Notes under the pieces: generated by a model
Seen by the model: only the letters and a program-made list of their open reading frames with translations
Told to the model about the DNA's origin: nothing
The model's database searches: none
In this document: positions 21,980 through 28,246 of the stretch, one piece after another
How the letters are laid out: each line of letters begins with the position of its first letter
How positions within the stretch are numbered: the first letter of the stretch is position 1
Virus record (IMG/VR): IMGVR_UViG_3300037225_000059
Span: 1 to 28,246 of that record
Reading direction: 5' to 3' (one strand)
Length of the DNA stretch: 28,246 nt
DNA from: a virus
Program-made: the position numbers and the translations under genes

Positions 21980-22186
21980 TTAGTCATCAATATCGTTTGT
22001 TACGACGCTCTCTGGATGCCTTGAATGTTCAATTGTTATCTTCCCGTTGTCGCGTCTTATAATCTTGAACCATACGCCCAGAGGAAGTTCTTTCGCCCAT
22101 AGTCTAAAAATTTCACCACTATAATTTATACCCTCGATTGTAATAACGTCTTTCAGAGCATCGTAATTATAATCAAGTGCTTTCAT
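21980..22186 (-). CDS. Small hypothetical protein (68 aa)
   Basis: ATG 22186 has AGGACTGGAGA upstream. The product is YDALKDVITIEGINYSGEIFRLWAKELPLGVWFKIIRRDNGKITIEH, a compact alpha/beta fragment. The L-P-x-G-x-x-F-x-I-x-R-R-x-N-G-x-I-T pattern looks conserved-phage in style, but I cannot name the family. It is placed between the minor head protein and the ferritin gene with 10-15 base gaps on each side, so it is part of the same transcript. The function is unknown. Confidence 0.6.
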   Translation of the reverse strand: MKALDYNYDALKDVITIEGINYSGEIFRLWAKELPLGVWFKIIRRDNGKITIEHSRHPESVVTNDIDD

Positions 22187-22200
22187 TCTCCAGTCCTTTC

Positions 22201-22875
22201 TTATTGCGTAAATTGATTACCGTCAGAATCAAACCAGCCGTGCTCACAATGCCACCCTCCACAAACGAAGTTAGTATTTCCTTGGTATGGAAACAAGTCT
22301 CGTGCTATCACTTCCAAAGCCGGCAACGTAGTGCCCTTCAGCCCCTGGCAAGATTCGCAGCTTTCCATGCCGTCGTCTCCACCGAAAGTAAGCAGTTTGT
22401 TCTTGGCTCCGTATAACTTTCCCATCGAATAAACGTCACCCAGGGTGGATGTGTATCCGCCCGACCTGTCCGAGATCCACGAACCAATGTCAACGGGCGG
22501 GTCGATCGCCATCTGTTCCTTGAGTGTGCGAAACAAGTCAAGGATGTTCTGCCGTTCCTGGTCTTGCCTGTCTCCCAACCAAATGCTGGCCGCCTGCGCT
22601 ACGTTGTCAGGATCTCCCCCGCCATCCGCAATGCCTGCATCGAACGCATCCATGAAACTATTCGCCATCGACTGGATGAAGTCATTGCGCGCTTCCACCA
22701 TGCCCATGCTTCCATCTGCGTAGTTGTGCAACGCTTCCATCAGCATACCGCTGTAATCTGCCGATACGGAACTAATGCCCAAGTCCTTCAGGTTAGCAAG
22801 AAGGTCTTGAGGAATGGGGACACGCTGCAAACGCAGATGTAGAAGAGCGGAGCGGAGGGCAGGAAGGTCAGTCAT
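22201..22875 (-). CDS. Minor head protein, MuF/gp7-like (224 aa)
   Basis: ATG 22875 is chosen because it overlaps the stop of the small basic ORF upstream (ATGA); an in-frame extension to 22935 is likely not used. The C-terminal half has the MuF-style cysteine arrangement: ESCESCQGLKG, then FVCGGWHCEHGW at the end, which would form a zinc-stapled hairpin. The N-terminal part is helical, with GDRQDQERQNILDLF. MuF-like proteins sit at the portal and are packaged in small numbers, sometimes ejected with DNA. Position after the portal fits. No toxin domain is present at the C-terminus, unlike some MuF fusions. Confidence 0.75.
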   Translation of the reverse strand: MTDLPALRSALLHLRLQRVPIPQDLLANLKDLGISSVSADYSGMLMEALHNYADGSMGMVEARNDFIQSMANSFMDAFDAGIADGGGDPDNVAQAASIWLGDRQDQERQNILDLFRTLKEQMAIDPPVDIGSWISDRSGGYTSTLGDVYSMGKLYGAKNKLLTFGGDDGMESCESCQGLKGTTLPALEVIARDLFPYQGNTNFVCGGWHCEHGWFDSDGNQFTQ

Positions 22876-23003
22876 CGCTTTGTCACCAGTTTCCATGCAA
22901 CCCAAAGGCGGGTGCGGAACGGTTGACGAAACCACACAGTCAGAGTTGACGAAATCCGGCGGCGCTCCAACTGGCGTAGTTTCTTGGCTTCGCGTTGGTT
23001 CAT
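22872..23003 (-). CDS. Small basic protein (43 aa)
   Basis: A short ORF linked on both sides by 4-base ATGA overlaps (23000-23003 with the gene before, 22872-22875 with the minor head protein), with GAGGGAAGA as ribosome binding site. The product starts NQREAKKLRQLERRR, continues with Trp/Arg/Lys-rich FRQPFRTRLWVAWKLVTKR, and has about one third positive residues. Such size and charge could suit nucleic-acid or portal binding, or membrane association. The coupling, not homology, is what supports it as a gene. Confidence 0.6.
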   Translation of the reverse strand: MNQREAKKLRQLERRRISSTLTVWFRQPFRTRLWVAWKLVTKR

Positions 23004-23206
23004 TTCTTCCCTCGAATAACGCTCAACTCAACCGCATCCGACACGACCATAAACTTGACTTTACTTGGAAGAACGCCACGCACATAATCCTCAACCGCCT
23101 TCACGGTTGCGCCATCCGTTCCTTGCTTCAGACGAATGACAAGCACGTCCGCGGGAGTCAGAGTCAGTTTGTTGATTTCCAATTTGATTACTTCAAACTT
23201 TTCCAT
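23000..23206 (-). CDS. Small hypothetical protein (68 aa)
   Basis: ATG 23206 has AGGATGAG upstream. The product has a strand-rich start (EVIKLEINKLTLTPADVLVIRL). A middle helix (TVKAVEDYVRGVLP) and a final strand (VKFMVVSDAVELSVI) complete a small alpha/beta fold. LTPADVLVIRLKQG reads like the first strand of a DNA-binding or signal-type small phage protein, but no family is recognised. It lies in the portal-minor head run of tiny coupled genes. Confidence 0.6.
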   Translation of the reverse strand: MEKFEVIKLEINKLTLTPADVLVIRLKQGTDGATVKAVEDYVRGVLPSKVKFMVVSDAVELSVIRGKK

Positions 23207-23212
23207 CTCATC

Positions 23213-23311
23213 CTACTTTCTGCTTATCAAAAGCATTAATCCGATTAATATCATAAGGCCGATAGCACAAGCCCATGCACCCAAAAGAATAGCGAGACCA
23301 ATCTCAAACAT
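23213..23311 (-). CDS. Tiny membrane protein (32 aa) after portal
   Basis: ATG 23311 follows the portal stop (TAG at 23313-23315) by one base. The ribosome binding region is GTGAGTTAGG, partly in the portal end. The product is almost entirely one hydrophobic helix (GLAILLGAWACAIGLMILIGLMLLI) with an SRK end, so it would span a membrane once. The small size and the lack of homology leave its role open. Genuine overlapping expression signals make it worth annotating. Confidence 0.5.
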   Translation of the reverse strand: MFEIGLAILLGAWACAIGLMILIGLMLLISRK

Positions 23312-23312
23312 C

Positions 23313-24977
23313 CTAACTCACTTTCTGCGCTTTCAACAGCGCCATTGTTTCTATCCGCATCGCCTCCACGAGGGACGCGGTATCACTCTTGGTACTAACA
23401 TCGAACGCCTTGATTATATCCGATTCGTTCTTGGCTTCAGCCAACTTCAGACGAACGGGGGCGGCGTATTCTTCCGGCAATGCCTTACATTCAAAGTCAA
23501 CCGCCGTTGTACCCTTCTTGCGGAAACAACGAACCGCAATATCCTTCCACAATGCTAGATCTTTTATCATGTCAGCGTCCAGTGAAATTGACTTGCCGAA
23601 CGCTGCGGGTGCTTCCGGTCTATCTGCTGGAGGCTGGACTGCATTTTGTAGTGGTGCGATGGGCTTGTCCTTGTTCTTCAACTCGACATCGAACATCTCG
23701 TCCAGGTCTTTGTAGTTTGCGCCCTCTGGTAAATCCAAGCCCAGCATGCCTCCGGCAATGGACGGTCTCATTCCTGCAGAAACATACATGCGATAAGCCG
23801 CGCCGCGCTTGGTCTCGTCCTCTTGGAACGCCTTCAGGGTCTCAGGTTTAAACTGCATCCGTAATCCCCAGCGCGAGAATAACTGAGAGTTTAGCGTACT
23901 TTGAATAGTGTTGTAAATCTTGACAAATATTCCATTCTCCAGCCACTGTCGGATCATTGGGGAGACCTCAGAAGCGAAGGCCATGTCAGACATAAATATA
24001 GCTGACGGGATACCAAAGGCTGCGCCGATACTTTCTTTCTGTTCTGAAATCAAGTCCTTATACGCACCTGCACCCATGTCCTTCAATCCAGCCCCTACCT
24101 GGTGAATCTCCATTTTGTCGGAGTTGATTAATTTAGCTACATACTTCGTGAACCCACGAATAAAGCTATTCCAGGTCGCCTCTGCCTTATCACGTTCCCC
24201 TTGTGCAATGTTCCCGCTTACTCCCAACAGAGTCGGGGGGATAAATCCACGATCTGCTAAAAGGTCAATGGATAGATCAGCCTTGCTCAATATCTTGGTA
24301 GCCAATAGAGCGGTAGCCATCGGGTAGTTCTTAGCGGGTCCGATTTCAATGTCGCTATCGGGTAACCAGAAATACAGCATCTCGCCACGGAAGTGACCAC
24401 CGGTTACTTTGACTGGCGCGCCATTGGCAGTATATACTTCGTTGCTATCAATTGGAGTTGCCGCAGTTCCGTCGTACTCATCACCCGCCCCGAAGCCCAA
24501 CCCAGCCGGCGCATAGATCCCGGCCTGCCCCCAATCCGCAGTTCGGGGAAACATGCTCAAGCCTTGCGTGGTAATCAACGGAACTACAGTATGCGGCGCA
24601 CAGTATTGCAGATTAAGCAGACTCTTTCCCATTGTGATGGGGATGACGTAAGCCTTGCCCATGCACAGAGACTCGGCGATCAATCCGATGATTCGGGAAG
24701 GATCTGCCATCCCGCCTATTTTATTCTTCCACTTGGTTGACTCGTCGTAGACTTCATCGTTTTCGTCAAGTATATTGAATGGAAGGTTGGACACGCGCGT
24801 CGCCGTCATGTCACAGGCTTTTGCTATCCAGGGCACTACCCTGCGAAGCAAAGAGGGTATCTGCGTACCGCCGCCCCCGGTTGATGTTGCCATGAGGAAG
24901 TTATCGAATCCACCCCACGCGGTGTAATCAATTTCCTTTAATTCAAATTGGTCAGATTTATAGATTGATTTCGACAT
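23313..24977 (-). CDS. Portal protein, HK97 type (554 aa)
   Basis: The portal forms the dodecameric DNA gate at one capsid vertex. The HK97/SPP1 portal look is clear. There is a wing/clip region with LRRVVPWIAKACDMTATRVSNLPFNI (about 44-69), then GKAYVIP (107-113). The stem/crown follows in FGIPSAIFM (about 322-330) and EDETKRGAAYRMYVSAGMRPSIAGGMLGLDLPEG (about 387-420), the tell-tale end. The C-terminal about 100 residues are an extra helical extension. AGGAGC precedes the ATG. It is between the terminase and minor head genes, as usual. Confidence 0.9.
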   Translation of the reverse strand: MSKSIYKSDQFELKEIDYTAWGGFDNFLMATSTGGGGTQIPSLLRRVVPWIAKACDMTATRVSNLPFNILDENDEVYDESTKWKNKIGGMADPSRIIGLIAESLCMGKAYVIPITMGKSLLNLQYCAPHTVVPLITTQGLSMFPRTADWGQAGIYAPAGLGFGAGDEYDGTAATPIDSNEVYTANGAPVKVTGGHFRGEMLYFWLPDSDIEIGPAKNYPMATALLATKILSKADLSIDLLADRGFIPPTLLGVSGNIAQGERDKAEATWNSFIRGFTKYVAKLINSDKMEIHQVGAGLKDMGAGAYKDLISEQKESIGAAFGIPSAIFMSDMAFASEVSPMIRQWLENGIFVKIYNTIQSTLNSQLFSRWGLRMQFKPETLKAFQEDETKRGAAYRMYVSAGMRPSIAGGMLGLDLPEGANYKDLDEMFDVELKNKDKPIAPLQNAVQPPADRPEAPAAFGKSISLDADMIKDLALWKDIAVRCFRKKGTTAVDFECKALPEEYAAPVRLKLAEAKNESDIIKAFDVSTKSDTASLVEAMRIETMALLKAQKVS

Positions 24978-24989
24978 GATTGCTCCTTT

Positions 24990-26246
24990 CTAAGACATTA
25001 ACCACGAAGCCCCACCCAATAGATCGTCCAGATATCTCTCTGCGTCATTGGCGTGGTCATTCTCTTTTAATGGTTCGTCTTTGGATATGCCCGCTGTGGT
25101 TATCTTCCATGTGTATGATTCTTTTTCATTGATGACATTATAACACCCTGGATCGACCGTATAACGTGGTTTTCCATCCCCTTGTATCTTCATCCGGTCT
25201 TGCATGTGCTGTATTCCATCAAGTACACGTCCTTTAGCAGGATAGGCAGGAAGTCCAGCATCGCGCATGGCCGCAATCAGGCCGGCCGCCGCCTCATCAC
25301 ACGCAATGGACTGGCAACCCTTCTCAAGATACCATTCTCTAGCCTTTGCAACTACCGCACTTTCAAGCTGGTTACGCTCGTACCACTCACGCGCAACGTG
25401 CCACCTTCCGTCACTATCCAGGCCAATCAATAAAATAACCGCCGGGTTAGTATATCCTTCGTCCATTGCTAGATACCAGGATACCATCTCTGAATCTGGG
25501 CGCGTCTTTACGTGTACGTTCGGGTCAAATGTATCGTAGACAACGCCCTCAGCCGTTGCCCAAATACCCTCGAATAGTCTTTTACGGCGGATTCCTGATA
25601 AGTTACCCAGCCTATCAATAGTCCGTTGTCCCTGTGCCGTAAGTTGTCCGTCTTCCGTGTAAAGCGTGGGGTTGTCTCTATGCGTGGTGTGGATCAATCG
25701 AAGAACTTTGGACTTGCTCCGCTCCTGAATCCAATGTTTGGATCCGCCCGGATTGCAATCTCCGAACAATTGCGGAAACGGTACTACTGCATTGCGCCCG
25801 GTGGTACGGGTAGTTAGACTCTCCCAATCATCTAAAACCAACTGCTCCGCCTGGTTGACATACATTCCGTCACGTTCAGACGATAAGACTTTGCCGGGGT
25901 TATCCATCCCAGCTACCCAGACAGTCGCGCCATTGTTGTACTGGTACTTCTCTGGCTTCTCTCCGCCGTAAGTTGTCACCGGCGCGGCGCGGATGACGCG
26001 TTCCCATGTTTGAAGAACTGACCCGTATAGATCGCGCTGAATTTTGCGCACTATTACCCATTGGCTAGCTGGATACTTCAATGCAAGTAAATGCAACTTC
26101 CAACAGGCCGCCAACGTTTTACCGGTCTCGGCGCTTCCTTCGACTATCACCTCGGGATCGTGAGCGTATATCAACTCCTTGCACCCACCCCGCGGGGTAT
26201 AGTCCGATTCTGCCTGCCCCTCACCCGCTAAAATCTGATAGCTCAT
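24990..26246 (-). CDS. terL: Terminase large subunit (418 aa)
   Basis: It packages phage DNA through the portal. The ATPase domain (1-220) has Walker A GSAETGKT (37-44), a Walker B-like GMYVNQAEQL (127-136) and the coupling FGDCNPGGSKHW (161-172). The nuclease domain (about 235-418) has acidic RNase-H-type sites in AMDEGYTNPAVIL, CDEAAAGLI and NDHANDAERYLDDL. The length of 418 is typical of compact HK97-like terminases. ATG 26246 overlaps the small subunit stop by four bases. Which packaging strategy is used (cos or pac) cannot be told. Confidence 0.92.
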   Translation of the reverse strand: MSYQILAGEGQAESDYTPRGGCKELIYAHDPEVIVEGSAETGKTLAACWKLHLLALKYPASQWVIVRKIQRDLYGSVLQTWERVIRAAPVTTYGGEKPEKYQYNNGATVWVAGMDNPGKVLSSERDGMYVNQAEQLVLDDWESLTTRTTGRNAVVPFPQLFGDCNPGGSKHWIQERSKSKVLRLIHTTHRDNPTLYTEDGQLTAQGQRTIDRLGNLSGIRRKRLFEGIWATAEGVVYDTFDPNVHVKTRPDSEMVSWYLAMDEGYTNPAVILLIGLDSDGRWHVAREWYERNQLESAVVAKAREWYLEKGCQSIACDEAAAGLIAAMRDAGLPAYPAKGRVLDGIQHMQDRMKIQGDGKPRYTVDPGCYNVINEKESYTWKITTAGISKDEPLKENDHANDAERYLDDLLGGASWLMS

Positions 26247-26782
26247 ACCTTATCTGGATTTATGCCAACGTGAACAATAACTTCACTACCCGGCGGAAGG
26301 TCGCCTATTCCGCTATCGTGGAACAACTTCAAATGTCTCCCGATCTTCTCGCCGGCAGCTTGTGCATCATACAACTCTATCTCCAGCTCATGCACTTCCC
26401 GGTCTTCATCGCTTTCTTTCTTAGCTAGGAAGATGGTAGTTTTCTGTTTTACTTTCTTTATCAGCTTGGTCAGCCCACGCTTCTTTGCTTCCTGTAAATC
26501 CAGATTGAAGCCCATCCCGGAAACGTCGAGAAATTCGCCCATGTCGCCGCGGGCATGGTCTGCAAACAACTTCAACACTTCATCCTCCCCCATATGCATT
26601 TCTTTCAGGCGTCTTTCGTATTCTGCAATAATGATAGCGTTTGATAGCAGTTTCGATGAATTTACCTGCGAAGATTTGACAGAAGCGTGAGGATATACGC
26701 GTTTATATGCCTTAGTTGCATTGAAACAACGTAGATATTCGTCTAAAAACGCGCTGTGTTTCTTTGATAGGGGCTTTGCCAT
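26243..26782 (-). CDS. terS: Terminase small subunit (179 aa)
   Basis: It recognises the packaging site and controls the large subunit. The N-terminus LSKKHSAFLDEYLRCFNATKAYKRVYPHASVKSSQVNSSKLLSN is the Terminase_2-type helix-turn-helix (residues about 5-50, FxxxYLxxxNATxAYxxxYP). A central helical oligomerisation part and an acidic tail follow. ATG 26782 is preferred: TATAAT lies six bases before it on the same strand and no ribosome binding site is visible, so it may be translated from a leaderless mRNA. A TTG at 26809 would add 9 residues. Confidence 0.85.
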   Translation of the reverse strand: MAKPLSKKHSAFLDEYLRCFNATKAYKRVYPHASVKSSQVNSSKLLSNAIIIAEYERRLKEMHMGEDEVLKLFADHARGDMGEFLDVSGMGFNLDLQEAKKRGLTKLIKKVKQKTTIFLAKKESDEDREVHELEIELYDAQAAGEKIGRHLKLFHDSGIGDLPPGSEVIVHVGINPDKV

Positions 26783-26922
26783 GGCGATATTATACCCTAT
26801 TTTCAGCAACTGAATTTTAAAATATATTCGTTTGATACTCTTATCTGATTCTAAGGTTTCTCCCCGTGGGCGTGCTATTGTGATAGTAAGACATATCCGA
26901 ATTAGACAAGAGGAGATTAGCT
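26783..26922. promoter_or_regulatory. Divergent control region between late (leftward) and early (rightward) genes
   Basis: The minus strand has TATAAT at 26794-26789 (no good -35), six bases before the terminase small subunit ATG. The plus strand supplies AGGAG at 26911-26915 for the next gene. A CTAT-TGTG-ATAG mini-palindrome lies at 26875-26886. This is the probable switch point between the two transcription directions; the exact plus-strand promoter cannot be assigned. Confidence 0.5.
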
Positions 26923-27051
26923 ATGACACAAAAAGTAAAGTATGATGCACCGATCTGGTCCAAGTTCATGTCGTGCGGATGCTGGTTATCCATAATCACT
27001 GTGGTTGGGATAATCCTGCTTATCGCATTCGCCTCTGCCGGCAGTCATTAG
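26923..27051 (+). CDS. Tiny membrane protein (42 aa)
   Basis: ATG 26923 has AAGAGGAGA ahead. A soluble start (TQKVKYDAPIWSKF) contains CGCW, followed by one membrane helix (LSIITVVGIILLIAFASAG). It is the first gene of a rightward early cluster of four tiny ORFs. It may act at the host membrane (superinfection exclusion or host takeover), but nothing in the sequence shows which. Confidence 0.55.
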   Translation: MTQKVKYDAPIWSKFMSCGCWLSIITVVGIILLIAFASAGSH

Positions 27052-27061
27052 GAGCGCAGCC

Positions 27062-27175
27062 ATGAAAAAATGGTATTACGTCTGGAAACCGGGCAGTTTA
27101 GCATATCAATGCCAACTCACCGATAAAGAAGCCGATGAATACAGGAAGAATGGATTCTATGTCTCCCGGGTATGA
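27062..27175 (+). CDS. Tiny hypothetical protein (37 aa)
   Basis: AGGAGCGCAGCC precedes ATG 27062. The product is WYYVWKPGSLAYQCQLTDKEADEYRKNGFYVSRV, a strand-helix-strand pattern (aromatic start, LTDKEADEYRKNG helix, short end). Phage early mini-proteins of this type are usually uncharacterised. It overlaps the next ORF by about 17 bases. Confidence 0.5.
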   Translation: MKKWYYVWKPGSLAYQCQLTDKEADEYRKNGFYVSRV

Positions 27176-27353
27176 GTTTATCACCGTCGGCGACATGGTA
27201 AACAGGATCCTGGACCTGGAACAAGCGCTCCAGGATGTTATGGATCTAATCCATGAATTGTCGGGGCCGACCTCCGAATATTACGACGTCGTGCAGCGCG
27301 CCCGGAAAACACTTAATCGGAAAGTAGGCGAATATGAATCCAACACCAAGTGA
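27159..27353 (+). CDS. Small coiled-coil protein (64 aa)
   Basis: I choose ATG 27159, with AGGAAG at 27142-27147, rather than ATG 27135, which lies deeper in the previous gene. The product is a mostly helical FITVGDMVNRILDLEQALQDVMDLIHELSG followed by a second helix EYYDVVQRARKTLNRKVGEYESN. A leucine/isoleucine spacing of about seven suggests a coiled-coil dimer. The function is unknown. Confidence 0.5.
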   Translation: MSPGYEFITVGDMVNRILDLEQALQDVMDLIHELSGPTSEYYDVVQRARKTLNRKVGEYESNTK

Positions 27354-27420
27354 CATAATTTTGACCGTCGCGATTGTCATGCTGGCTATTGTAGCGATAG
27401 TGATTTGGCTGTGTGCCTAA
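27334..27420 (+). CDS. Tiny membrane peptide (28 aa)
   Basis: ATG 27334 lies in the end of the coiled-coil gene (20-base overlap), and the stop overlaps the oppositely running next gene by four bases. The product is a single hydrophobic helix (IILTVAIVMLAIVAIVIWLC) after a short NPTPSD start. It resembles the other tiny membrane peptides here (after the portal and at 26923). Expression is not proven; position at the end of the cluster is the only support. Confidence 0.4.
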   Translation: MNPTPSDIILTVAIVMLAIVAIVIWLCA

Positions 27421-27968
27421 CGCCACTCTTCCAGCTTAGCCACCCACTCTCTTAGTACCTGGAGAGAGGTCTTAGTCAATGCCCGGAGCAATTCGGGCAT
27501 TTGAATTGATTCACATTCTGTCCAGACCAATTCAACCAGTTTACTTATCTTGTCGATCCTTTTGAAGAAAGACTTTCTAGCATCTTCTTCGTAGGCTGCC
27601 GATATTTCCATTGACATATCCCTGACGCTCGCGCCGGTTTCCTGTACCCAATCCAGCCAGGTTATGCAATCTTCGTCGGTAAGGTTGAATTTGTCTTTCA
27701 GGCGCGAAAGTGTCGCAAAGTGCGATACTGGGATTTCCGATGCGTATCGTAACCTTGATTTCAGATCAAAAGCGTCTCGGAGCGCATAAATCATATCCGT
27801 GCTTCGTTTCAGGCGCGCGCACAATCCTGCGGTAAGTCCTCTCGAATATGGCTTGAATTCTACGTATGCCGTTGACACCGCTTCGGCCAGACTCCATTTT
27901 GACGCCTCGGTTTTATCGGCAAGCGCGCCTATGGCTTCAATAACTTCGTGCAGGGCTTCTTCACTCAT
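27417..27968 (-). CDS. Helical DNA-binding-type protein (183 aa)
   Basis: The sequence is almost entirely helical: EALHEVIEAIGALADKTEASKWSLAEAV, then a central RLRYASEIPVSHFATLSRLKDKFNLTDEDCITWLDWVQETGASVRDMSMEI. I associate the last part (S-H-x-x-L-x-x-L, W-L-D-x-x, G-x-S-V-R-D-M) with a ParB/KorB-like or phage regulatory family in which a WSVRELR-type end helix is common. It probably binds DNA and acts as an early regulator. The gene before it overlaps by eight bases. Confidence 0.6.
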   Translation of the reverse strand: MSEEALHEVIEAIGALADKTEASKWSLAEAVSTAYVEFKPYSRGLTAGLCARLKRSTDMIYALRDAFDLKSRLRYASEIPVSHFATLSRLKDKFNLTDEDCITWLDWVQETGASVRDMSMEISAAYEEDARKSFFKRIDKISKLVELVWTECESIQMPELLRALTKTSLQVLREWVAKLEEWR

Positions 27969-28245
27969 CAGTATTCCGGTTTCTATATTCTTTTAGTCGC
28001 GAGGGAGTAAGCGAACCAGAACCCCCGCAAAGAGGACATTCCTCGCTGTCAATTTCGTCTAGTTGTACAACCAATTCTCCACAGTTCTTACACTTCCAAA
28101 GAGACTGAACAAGATTTTCCCCAACTTTCCTGGAGCTATAGCCTCCGACCATAAGAAGATGACTGTGGCAACCATTGGGGCAAGTTTCGTCATGCCTTGT
28201 TTTAGGTATATCCCTGAATAAATCGTTGTTATCCATCTCACTCAT
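27961..28245 (-). CDS. Zinc-ribbon protein (94 aa; start may lie outside window)
   Basis: Three cysteine pairs, CPNGC (22-26), CKNCG (52-56) and CPLCGG (70-75), suggest one or two zinc ribbons. The ATG at 28245 is one base from the window edge, so a longer N-terminus and its ribosome binding site cannot be excluded. The C-terminus is basic (PSRLKEYRNRN). The small CxxC proteins at 792 and 1024 share this style. It overlaps the next gene by eight bases. Confidence 0.6.
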   Translation of the reverse strand: MSEMDNNDLFRDIPKTRHDETCPNGCHSHLLMVGGYSSRKVGENLVQSLWKCKNCGELVVQLDEIDSEECPLCGGSGSLTPSRLKEYRNRNTDE

Positions 28246-28246
28246 C

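Noticed and set aside
1-28246. CRISPR array, integrase, attachment site, IS element
   Set aside because: No regularly spaced repeat array, recombinase motif or transposase was seen on either strand; whether the phage is temperate cannot be decided from this window.

Overview
The window is part of the genome of a long-tailed (siphovirus-type) dsDNA bacteriophage or prophage. It has an HK97-type head module, a tape-measure/tail-tube module, GH25 lysis genes and a DnaB/RusA replication edge. No integrase, rRNA or host housekeeping gene is visible. Genes are packed tightly, with many ATGA or TAATG overlaps and purine-rich ribosome binding sites. The standard genetic code fits. The host cannot be read from the sequence. 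The RfbH-type CDP-sugar enzyme points to a host with deoxysugar-decorated polysaccharide, while the GH25 muramidase also occurs in phages of monoderms. The style of the tail and head proteins reminds me of uncultured freshwater or subsurface phages, but I cannot prove this.

Layout: (1) 1-2649, plus strand: 3' end of a replicative helicase, small zinc-ribbon and unknown early proteins, a RusA-like resolvase and a protein with a nucleotidyltransferase-like motif. (2) 2650-2847: convergent intergenic region with short direct repeats and a hairpin. (3) 26782 down to 2848, minus strand: one long late region. In transcription order it holds terminase small and large subunits, portal, tiny proteins, MuF-like minor head protein, an inserted accessory block, capsid, connectors, tail, lysis, a metallophosphoesterase and a winged-helix-like protein. 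(4) 26783-26922: divergent control region. (5) 26923-27420, plus strand: four tiny early genes. (6) 28245-27417, minus strand: a zinc-ribbon protein and an HTH-type helical protein. No gene-free stretch exceeds 300 bases.

The most unusual part is the accessory block between the minor head protein and the capsid gene (about 22190-18057). It encodes a ferritin-fold protein, an RfbH-type CDP-4-keto-6-deoxyglucose 3-dehydrase with its iron-sulfur cysteines and the Lys-to-His change, an extended SDR, and a TPP enzyme split into two short subunits. All are overlapping or near-overlapping except where an HNH endonuclease with its own strong promoter sits on the opposite strand. With a glycosyltransferase gene just past the capsid gene, this could be a phage-encoded route to a branched 3,6-dideoxysugar (yersiniose-like) for modifying virion or host surface. 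That pathway is inference.

Three expression devices stand out. First, a textbook -1 frameshift site (CCCAAAC, 7-nt spacer, 8-bp hairpin) joins the two tail-assembly chaperone frames. Second, a protease-capsid fusion has a strong internal ribosome binding site that would also release the 402-residue capsid subunit alone, like lambda C/Nu3. Third, three hairpins, the last a U-tailed terminator, lie directly before the protease-capsid gene.
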